Shown: in pieces, positions 57,974 to 64,000 of the stretch | Position numbering within the stretch: the first letter of the stretch is position 1 | Layout: each line of letters begins with the position of its first letter | The notes under the pieces: generated by a model | Database searches by the model: none | The model's input: the letters and a program-made list of their open reading frames with translations, nothing else | Told to the model about the DNA's origin: nothing | Position numbers and translations under genes: made by a program | Assembly: GCA_039024895.1 (NCBI GenBank) | Contig: JBCCPJ010000002.1 | Coordinates: 1 to 64,000 of the forward strand | DNA length: 64,000 nt | Direction: 5' to 3' | From: JAJDOD01 sp039024895 | Lineage (GTDB): Bacteria > Pseudomonadota > Alphaproteobacteria > Rhodobacterales > Rhodobacteraceae

Positions 57974-59746
57974 GTTCGACTGGAAGCCACCGCTTAGAGC
58001 AGTAGAGACCGGCGCGATCGCGACGGAGGCCGCGCGGTTCCCCAGCACCCAATCCGTCAGCGCTGACAGCATGGTAGACCCCGTTGTTCCCACGAGGATC
58101 ACCGCGTCATCCTGGCGCGCGCGGAACGCGGCCCGGTCCAGCGTCCGGCGGATCTGTTCCTGGTCTTCTGAAGCCGCGTCCATGTTGCGGAAGATCAAAC
58201 CGGTTGGCACACCCGCCCGCTGCGCCGCTTGGTGCGCCGTGTTCAGCCCGCGCGGGAAGGTGATCAACCCATGGCCGGTATCGGCAACCACATCGACCAC
58301 CTGATCCACCGCCGCACGATCTGACTGAAAGCTCGAACCAGAAACGTCCATAACCGCAACCGCTTCCGGCACAAGTTCGAAATTCGCGCCAAGAGCCTGT
58401 TCAATATCCTGCGGGGCCGCACCATTTGGCAAAGCCGGGATCATCACAACCTCATGCCCGGCTGCCCGGTAGGTTCTTGCTATGCCTGCCGCATCCGGCA
58501 AGGATGCGTCTACGGCAAAGCCAACCGTTTCGGGCAGGGCGTCGAGCACCTGCGCAGATAAAGCATCGGCCCCTTGCTGCACCAGAACAATCGACAAAAG
58601 TGGCACACCTGCTGGCGCTTCAAACTCGGCCGCATATTTCGTCAGCGCTGGCGCGTCGGGGTCAATCTCTACCTCGGTCTCCGCCGTCACATCTTCGGGC
58701 ACTTCCGCTTCGCTTGCGTCAGTATCATCGCTAGACGCATCCCCAAGACGGCGAACGACAGGCAAGGAGCCAGTGTCTGCCGCATCGTCATCTCTTTCGG
58801 TCAACGTCTCCACAGGCTGGAGGAGGTTCTCGCCGTCGTCGGCACTCGTACCGGTTTCCAGCGCATCCAGAGCCTCTTCGACGGCCGACGCCACCGCATC
58901 CTCCTGCACAATCGCACCACTATCGCCTATGGTCGGCGTGTCTGGTGCCTCAGCACCAACGGGTGGCAATGAGGGCTCGGCGCTCACAGCAGGCAATTCC
59001 GGTGCATCCGGGGCCTCGTCCAGTTGCGCTTCCCGCAAACGATCCAACCAGGGCAATGTGGGCGCTTCCGTTATCTCAGGCGCTGATGGCACATCGGGCG
59101 CATCAACTTGACCCGTCACCTGAGGGGCAACCTCGGGCGTCGGTTGCGCGGGGGTCTCATCGGTGTCAGGCAGTGCCGCGATTTCTGTGCTCTCGGCAAC
59201 ATCATCATTGTCGTGAATGACGATCAATGGCGCGCGTTGCTCTTCTTCTCCGATGGGTGCCGCTTCCAGCACCTCTTCCTCAACCGACGCGCGCTCCGGA
59301 GCTGTCGCGGGGGCTTCCGGTTGCTCTAACTCGGCGGCGGCGGCCTCAGTCGAGACGGTGGTGTCCGCAGAGGGGACTTCCGGCTCCGTCACCTCCGCCA
59401 CGTCTTCCGGCGCCTCGCCCAATGTCTCGGGCGCGTCTTGTGTCGTTTCAGGCACCGGCACTTCCAGCGCCGTCGTATCCATCACGGGCGGCTCGGTGAC
59501 GTCCTCTTCTGGCATGGGCACGACCGCCACCGTATCGCCTTCGGGGCGGGAATCGGTGCTGGGCACCACCGGGTCCGTTTCCGGACGCGCCTGATTAAAC
59601 TCCGACCCGCCGGGCACATCCACTTCGGCAGCCTCGGGTTTGGGAAAACTCAATGATTGCCGATCTACCGCCTGATGCGACACAAACAGCGCTACGATGC
59701 TGACAATAGCGCCCCAAAAAATACCTGACAGAAAGCCGCGTCCCAC
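57971..59746 (-). CDS. Divergent polysaccharide deacetylase family protein with long acidic linker
   Basis: A 591-aa envelope protein. An N-terminal membrane helix (FLSGIFWGAIVSIVALFVS) anchors it. Residues about 35-370 are a low-complexity Pro/Glu/Thr/Ala/Val-rich acidic linker, and the last 220 residues form a divergent polysaccharide deacetylase (YibQ-type) domain with FAVDASLPDAAGIARTYRAAG, HEVVMIPAL and LITFPRGLNTA. The GTG at 59746 has a perfect GGAGG site; the longer ORF runs into the trpG upstream region. Enzyme activity is unproven for this family. The linker may span the periplasm or cell wall. Confidence 0.85.
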   Translation of the reverse strand: MGRGFLSGIFWGAIVSIVALFVSHQAVDRQSLSFPKPEAAEVDVPGGSEFNQARPETDPVVPSTDSRPEGDTVAVVPMPEEDVTEPPVMDTTALEVPVPETTQDAPETLGEAPEDVAEVTEPEVPSADTTVSTEAAAAELEQPEAPATAPERASVEEEVLEAAPIGEEEQRAPLIVIHDNDDVAESTEIAALPDTDETPAQPTPEVAPQVTGQVDAPDVPSAPEITEAPTLPWLDRLREAQLDEAPDAPELPAVSAEPSLPPVGAEAPDTPTIGDSGAIVQEDAVASAVEEALDALETGTSADDGENLLQPVETLTERDDDAADTGSLPVVRRLGDASSDDTDASEAEVPEDVTAETEVEIDPDAPALTKYAAEFEAPAGVPLLSIVLVQQGADALSAQVLDALPETVGFAVDASLPDAAGIARTYRAAGHEVVMIPALPNGAAPQDIEQALGANFELVPEAVAVMDVSGSSFQSDRAAVDQVVDVVADTGHGLITFPRGLNTAHQAAQRAGVPTGLIFRNMDAASEDQEQIRRTLDRAAFRARQDDAVILVGTTGSTMLSALTDWVLGNRAASVAIAPVSTALSGGFQSN

Positions 59747-59882
59747 GGGTCTTTCCTCCGCTCTAAAATTTCGTCGCCTCGCTCGGGCACCTTGACCTCG
59801 GGCGGCGCCTCTCGCACAAGTATATCCGCGCTTTTCGGCGCTGACACCAACAATATGCGCCAACCCGCCTACAGGACGCAAC

Positions 59883-60464
59883 ATGCTGCTTCTGATCGAC
59901 AATTATGACAGTTTCACCTTCAATCTCGTCCATTATATCGGCGAATTGGGGTGGCAAAGCGTCGTAAAACGCAACGACGCGCTCAATGTCCAAGAGGCAA
60001 TGGCGCTAAATCCAAGCGGTATTTTGCTGTCGCCAGGACCTTGCGACCCGGATCGCGCGGGCATTTGCCTCGCACTCACCGAGGCCGCCGCCGAAACCGG
60101 CATTCCGCTTTTCGGTGTCTGCCTCGGGCATCAGACCATCGGGCAGGCGTTTGGCGGCAAGGTGGTGCGCGCCGGCGAAATCGTCCACGGCAAGATGGGC
60201 CACATTCGTCACGAAGGCAGGGGCGTCTTCGCGGGCCTCCCTTCGCCGCTCGAAGGCACAAGGTATCATTCGCTCGTCGTAGAGCGGGATAGCCTGCCGG
60301 ACTGCCTGGAAGTCACTGCCTGGCTCGACGACGGCACCATCATGGGGCTTCGCCACAGGGAGCTTCCAATCGAAGGCGTCCAGTTCCACCCTGAAAGCAT
60401 TCGCTCGCAGCACGGTCACGCCATGCTCAAAACCTTCCTCAACACACTTCCGGTGCCCGCATGA
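59883..60464 (+). CDS. trpG: Anthranilate synthase component II (glutamine amidotransferase)
   Basis: A 193-aa class I glutaminase that supplies ammonia to TrpE. The nucleophile C80 is in FGVCLGHQTIGQAFGG; the oxyanion loop is SPGPCDP at 50-56 and the His-Glu pair in VQFHPESIRSQHG. trpE is not in the window. It is first in a tight trpG-trpD-ung-trpC-moaC-moeA run and overlaps trpD by ATGA. Confidence 0.96.
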   Translation: MLLLIDNYDSFTFNLVHYIGELGWQSVVKRNDALNVQEAMALNPSGILLSPGPCDPDRAGICLALTEAAAETGIPLFGVCLGHQTIGQAFGGKVVRAGEIVHGKMGHIRHEGRGVFAGLPSPLEGTRYHSLVVERDSLPDCLEVTAWLDDGTIMGLRHRELPIEGVQFHPESIRSQHGHAMLKTFLNTLPVPA

Positions 60465-61477
60465 GCGATGCCATGAAACCCCTGATCTTCGCGGCGTCCG
60501 AAGGCCCCCTCAGCCGTGCGCAAGCCGAAGAAGCCTTCGAGATACTCTTCAACGGGGACGCTACGCCTGCGCAGATGGGCGGGCTTTTGATGGCGATGCG
60601 CGCGCGGGGCGAGGCGGTGAGCGAATATACCGCTGCCGCCGCTGTCATGCGCGCCAAATGCAACGCCGTCGCCGCCCCCGAAGGCGCCATGGATATTGTC
60701 GGCACCGGGGGGGACGGCATGGGCACGCTTAACATCTCGACGGCAACGGCGTTTGTCGTTGCGGGCGCCGGTGTGCCCATCGCCAAACACGGGAACCGTA
60801 ACCTCTCTTCGAAGTCGGGCGCCGCAGATGTGCAAGGCGCTCTCGGCATCGATGTGATGGTTGGTCCCGAAGTGGTGGAACGAGCGCTGAAAGAGATTGG
60901 GATCGGCTTCATGATGGCCCCGATGCACCATCCGGCCATGAAACATGTGATGCCCGTGCGCATGGAACTGGGGACAAAAACCATCTTCAACATCCTTGGC
61001 CCGCTCACCAATCCGGCCGGTGTAAAACGCCAGCTTACCGGCGCCTTCGCGCCCGATCTCATTTTTCCCATGGCGGAAACCTTGTCCGCTTTGGGCACGG
61101 AAGCCGCCTGGCTGGTACACGGAGCGGATGGGATGGACGAAATCTCGATCACCGGCCCGACTGCGGTGGCCGCCCTTTCCGGCGGTATGATCGCGGCGCG
61201 GGAGGTGCATCCCGAAGATGCCGGATTACCGGTGCACCCCTTGAAAGACATTCTCGGCGGCACCCCCGAGGAAAACGCAATTGCCTTCCGCGCGTTGCTC
61301 TCGGGCGCCGAGGGGGCGTACCGCGATGCTGTACTTTTGAATGCCGCTGCCGCGCTTCTCGTGGCGGGCAAGACCGAAACACTCAAGGGTGGGGTCGAGA
61401 TGGCACGTGACAGCATCGATAGCGGCGCCGCCCGCGCCAAGGTCGACGGCCTCGCACGCATCACTACCGCTGCGTGA
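60461..61477 (+). CDS. trpD: Anthranilate phosphoribosyltransferase
   Basis: A 338-aa type that transfers phosphoribose from PRPP to anthranilate. The glycine-rich PRPP motif is DIVGTGGDGMGTLNIST at about 80; KHGNRNLSSKSGAADV and HHPAMKHVMPVR are the following landmarks, with the TIFNILGPLTNPA segment. The start ATG overlaps trpG, and the stop overlaps a GTG that opens the ung reading frame. Confidence 0.96.
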   Translation: MSDAMKPLIFAASEGPLSRAQAEEAFEILFNGDATPAQMGGLLMAMRARGEAVSEYTAAAAVMRAKCNAVAAPEGAMDIVGTGGDGMGTLNISTATAFVVAGAGVPIAKHGNRNLSSKSGAADVQGALGIDVMVGPEVVERALKEIGIGFMMAPMHHPAMKHVMPVRMELGTKTIFNILGPLTNPAGVKRQLTGAFAPDLIFPMAETLSALGTEAAWLVHGADGMDEISITGPTAVAALSGGMIAAREVHPEDAGLPVHPLKDILGGTPEENAIAFRALLSGAEGAYRDAVLLNAAAALLVAGKTETLKGGVEMARDSIDSGAARAKVDGLARITTAA

Positions 61478-62187
61478 CGTCCATGGGCTTCGCCTGTCCA
61501 GAAATACCTTCGGGGGGAGGCGCCGCAGGCGGCGGGGGGCAGACAGCCCCCCTTCCGACATTGGGGGCATGGGCGGACTTGCCTTTCTTCTCACGGCAAT
61601 GGCCAAAGATTGAGGCGGCTCTCGCAGAAGACACGCGCACCATTCTGCCGCCTGCCCCCCTGCGCTTTGCCGCCCTCGCCCGCACACCGCCCGCTCAAGC
61701 GAAAGTCGTCATCCTCGGCCAGGACCCCTACCCGACCAAAGGGCATGCCAACGGACTTGCCTTTTCGGTGGCTGCCCATGTGGCGCTGCCCCGCTCCCTC
61801 AAAAACATATTCCAGGAATTAGCAAACGATCTCGGCGCGGCGCCCACCAACGGCGACCTTACACATTGGGCCGATCAGGGCGTCCTTTTGTTGAATACCG
61901 CGCTCTCGGTGCCGGAGGGCGAGGCTGGCGGTCACGCAAAACTAGGCTGGGCAGACTTGACATCGGAAGTGTTGGCCCGCCTCGACAGAACCCCACGGGC
62001 ATTCCTCCTTTGGGGCAAACACGCGCAAAAACTCGGAGCACAGCTTTCCAACCATCACCTCAAAATAGAAACTGCCCACCCTTCCCCTCTTTCCGCCCGC
62101 CGCGGCTTCTTCGGATCGCGCCCATTCAGCCGGATTAACACCTGGCTGTCCGAACGAGGCCAAACGCCGATTGAGTGGACCTCCTGA
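61474..62187 (+). CDS. ung: Uracil-DNA glycosylase with repeat-encoded N-terminus
   Basis: A 237-aa (from GTG) family 1 glycosylase that removes uracil from DNA. Catalytic GQDPYPTKGHANGLAFS, LNTALSVPEGEAGGH and the HPSPLSA leucine-loop region are intact. The first 30 or so residues (from EIPSGGGAAGGGGQ) are coded by a hairpin repeat, and the family's own similarity starts around LGAWADLPFFS. The GTG start overlaps the trpD stop (GTGA), supporting translation of the repeat; a TTG near 61561 is an alternative start. Confidence 0.88.
   Translation: MTSMGFACPEIPSGGGAAGGGGQTAPLPTLGAWADLPFFSRQWPKIEAALAEDTRTILPPAPLRFAALARTPPAQAKVVILGQDPYPTKGHANGLAFSVAAHVALPRSLKNIFQELANDLGAAPTNGDLTHWADQGVLLLNTALSVPEGEAGGHAKLGWADLTSEVLARLDRTPRAFLLWGKHAQKLGAQLSNHHLKIETAHPSPLSARRGFFGSRPFSRINTWLSERGQTPIEWTS
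61501..61552. repeat. Hairpin repeat between trpD and ung (AAATACCTTCGGGGG type)
   Basis: Begins GAAATACCTTCGGGGGGAGG and contains a CGCC/GGCG stem and a perfect 7-5-7 hairpin (GGGGGGC-AGACA-GCCCCCC, 61534-61552). It has the same build as the repeat after cobS at 37394-37450. Here it lies inside the translated ung frame. Confidence 0.65.
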
Positions 62188-62271
62188 CAAAAATGGGAAA
62201 TTGACGGCGCAGCCCTGATTTTTCGTCCTAGGCCGTTTCTTCCCGGGGCAACTCACGGTAATTACAGGATC

Positions 62272-63072
62272 ATGACCAACGTACTCGACCGGATCAAAGC
62301 CTATAAGCTCGAAGAAATCGCCGCGGCTAAAGCGGCGCGTCCGCTCGCGGAGATCGAAGCAAAGGCAAAAGCCGCAGACGCGCCACGCGGGTTTACCGAC
62401 GCGCTGAAGCGCGCCCAAACGACAGGCTATGGCTTAATCGCCGAGATCAAAAAAGCCAGCCCCTCCAAAGGGCTGATCCGTGCCGATTTCGACCCGCCCG
62501 TTCTGGCCCAAGCCTATGAGGCGGGCGGCGCGACCTGCCTCTCCGTCTTGACGGACACACCGTCCTTTCAGGGAGCGCCGGATTTCCTCAAAGCAGCCCG
62601 CGCCGCGACCTCGCTACCTTGCCTGCGGAAAGACTTCCTCTATGAAACCTACCAGGTCGCCGAAGCCCGCGCCTGGGGCGCCGATTGCATTCTGATCATC
62701 ATGGCAAGCGTCTCGGATATGCAGGCGCAAGAGCTTGAAAAGGCGGCTTGTGAATGGGGCATGGACGTACTGGTGGAAGTCCATGACGCGGCCGAACTCG
62801 ACCGGGCACTGGCACTGACCTCTCCGCTCCTCGGGATCAACAACCGGAACCTAAAGACGTTTGAGACCGACCTTGCCACGACCGAGCGTCTCGCAGCGCA
62901 CGTTCCAGAGGGCAAAATACTCGTCGCCGAAAGCGGCCTTTTCCAGCCAGCAGACCTCACACGCCTCGCGAAAGTAGGGGCGCGCACATTCCTGATTGGC
63001 GAAAGCCTTATGCGGCAGGACGACGTCACGGTGGCAACGCGCGACATCCTCGCCGATCCGGTCCCCGCATGA
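62272..63072 (+). CDS. trpC: Indole-3-glycerol phosphate synthase
   Basis: A 266-aa TIM-barrel enzyme. Landmarks are IAEIKKASPSKGLIRADFD, CLSVLTDTPSFQG, LPCLRKDFLYETYQV and LGINNRNLKTFETDL, containing the catalytic lysines and glutamates. Single-function type, without a TrpF part. It follows ung after 84 bases and overlaps moaC by ATGA. Confidence 0.96.
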   Translation: MTNVLDRIKAYKLEEIAAAKAARPLAEIEAKAKAADAPRGFTDALKRAQTTGYGLIAEIKKASPSKGLIRADFDPPVLAQAYEAGGATCLSVLTDTPSFQGAPDFLKAARAATSLPCLRKDFLYETYQVAEARAWGADCILIIMASVSDMQAQELEKAACEWGMDVLVEVHDAAELDRALALTSPLLGINNRNLKTFETDLATTERLAAHVPEGKILVAESGLFQPADLTRLAKVGARTFLIGESLMRQDDVTVATRDILADPVPA

Positions 63073-63548
63073 GCGGCCTCACCCATTTCGACGCCGATGG
63101 CCAAGCGCATATGGTCGATGTCTCGACCAAGGAGGTAACAAACCGGGTGGCAGTGGCCGAAGGCTACATCAAGATGTCATCCGAAGCCCTTGATATCATA
63201 TTGGATAAACGCGCAAAAAAGGGCGACGTTCTTTCGGTTGCACAACTGGCGGGCATCATGGGTGCCAAGAAGACCGCCGACCTCATCCCGCTCTGCCATC
63301 CGTTGCCCATTAGCAAGGTGGCCTTGGTCTTGTCACCGGATACGGACCGCCCCGGTATTCGCGTGGAAGCGACCGTCAAGACAACCGGTCAGACTGGCGT
63401 GGAGATGGAAGCGCTGACCGCCGTCGCAACCGCATGCCTCACCGTATACGACATGGTGAAGGCTGTGGAGAAATCGATGGTCATCGAAGATATTCGACTT
63501 GTGCTGAAAGACGGCGGCAAGTCAGGCCGCTATGAGGCGCCAAGGTGA
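63069..63548 (+). CDS. moaC: Cyclic pyranopterin monophosphate synthase
   Basis: A 159-aa enzyme of molybdenum cofactor synthesis. KTADLIPLCHPLPISKV and TGVEMEALTAVATACLTVYDM are the conserved active-site segments, with MVIEDIRLVLKDGGKSG near the C-terminus. It overlaps trpC at its start and moeA (GTGA) at its end. The cofactor would be used by enzymes such as the CoxL-like protein at 47752-50040. Confidence 0.97.
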   Translation: MSGLTHFDADGQAHMVDVSTKEVTNRVAVAEGYIKMSSEALDIILDKRAKKGDVLSVAQLAGIMGAKKTADLIPLCHPLPISKVALVLSPDTDRPGIRVEATVKTTGQTGVEMEALTAVATACLTVYDMVKAVEKSMVIEDIRLVLKDGGKSGRYEAPR

Positions 63549-64000
63549 TCACGGTCGACGAGGCGCTCGGTCACGTTTTCGCGCTCGCTGACCGCCTCGA
63601 CACCGAGACCGTTCCGCTGCGCCGTGCGACCGGGCGCGTTCTGGCCGCCCCGGTGACAGCGACCCGCGCACAGCCGCCCTTTCGCGCCTCCATCATGGAC
63701 GGCTATGCCGTTGCTGGTGAGGCGGATACGTACCGCGTGGTTGGAGAGATTGCGGCGGGCGGCGATGCTGTCGCGGATATGTCCCCGGGCGAGGCCGTGC
63801 GTATTTTCACCGGCGCGCCTGTCCCAAACGGGGCGATGCGGGTGGTCATCCAAGAAGATGTTACCCGGGCCGGTGACATCATCTCGATACATGAAGACGC
63901 AGATAAAGAAACTTATATCAGAGAGATCGGACGCGACTTTAATGTCGGCGACCAGATTGATGCGCCCCGTCGCATGACACCCGCCCTCACGGCATTGGCC
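63545..64000 (+). CDS. moeA: Molybdopterin molybdotransferase MoeA, 5' part (runs off window end)
   Basis: The first 152 codons are visible, starting with GTG in a GTGA overlap with moaC. TVDEALGHVFALADRL and ASIMDGYAV are typical of the MoeA N-terminus, and IFTGAPVPNGAMRVVIQEDV is the conserved central motif. MoeA inserts molybdate into molybdopterin. The C-terminal half lies beyond the window. Confidence 0.95.
   Translation, partial: MITVDEALGHVFALADRLDTETVPLRRATGRVLAAPVTATRAQPPFRASIMDGYAVAGEADTYRVVGEIAAGGDAVADMSPGEAVRIFTGAPVPNGAMRVVIQEDVTRAGDIISIHEDADKETYIREIGRDFNVGDQIDAPRRMTPALTALA

Overview
The window looks like a chromosomal segment of a high-GC alphaproteobacterium of the Rhodobacteraceae (roseobacter/Rhodobacter type). 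This rests on gene content: an aerobic cobalamin pathway with CobN/CobG/CobW, DUF2852 and DUF2927 proteins, a Bpt leucyltransferase, a DksA whose zinc finger is degenerate, and trpG-trpD-trpC-moaC-moeA synteny. No rRNA, tRNA, CRISPR array or prophage is visible. One non-autonomous mobile element and several palindromic intergenic repeats are present.

Layout. 1-7.3 kb: the 5' end of an M48 protease; a leftward, translationally coupled set (GNAT, DUF2927 lipoprotein, 55-aa membrane protein, CoxE-like VWA protein) behind an FAD monooxygenase; dksA; a MoxR-type AAA ATPase; an AEC transporter. 7.4-16 kb: a membrane protein, the Entner-Doudoroff genes edd and eda behind a LacI-type operator, glnE, a YbaK deacylase, tandem DUF2852 paralogues with an RDD protein, and bpt.

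17-37.4 kb is a near-complete aerobic (late cobalt insertion) vitamin B12 locus. A minus-strand cobalamin riboswitch (about 30350-30526) leads DUF1636-cobW-cobN-cobG-cobH-cobI-cobJ and, after the antisense cobK, cobL-cobE-cobM-cobB-cobA. Divergent from it run cobO-HAD-cobQ. Then come the cbiB/phosphatase pair and cobP-cobT-cobS for nucleotide loop assembly. Most junctions are ATGA/GTGA overlaps. CobF, the CobS/CobT chelatase ATPase subunits and BluB were not found here, so the pathway must be completed elsewhere.

37.5-50 kb is mixed: a TPP enzyme, a foldback MITE, a soluble histidine kinase/receiver pair beside a BLUF-like protein, an MFS transporter, an inositol monophosphatase, a Gly-rich small protein, the divergent metR/metF pair with a MetR box, a DUF2235 hydrolase, and an orphan form-II CoxL-like molybdenum hydroxylase. 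50-64 kb: valS (with in-frame hairpin repeats), a tiny Tat-signal protein, a SPOR-domain D,D-carboxypeptidase, clpS, an RsmC-like methyltransferase, an SDR lacking its catalytic Lys, a divergent polysaccharide deacetylase, then trpG-trpD-ung-trpC-moaC-moeA (moeA cut by the window end).

The main oddities are: palindromic repeats whose ends supply the stop codons of convergent genes; repeat DNA translated inside valS and at the Ung N-terminus; cobK wedged antisense inside the cob operon with overlaps at both ends; a HAD phosphatase of unknown role coupled to cobO and cobQ; and a possible light/two-component locus at 39.7-41.9 kb.
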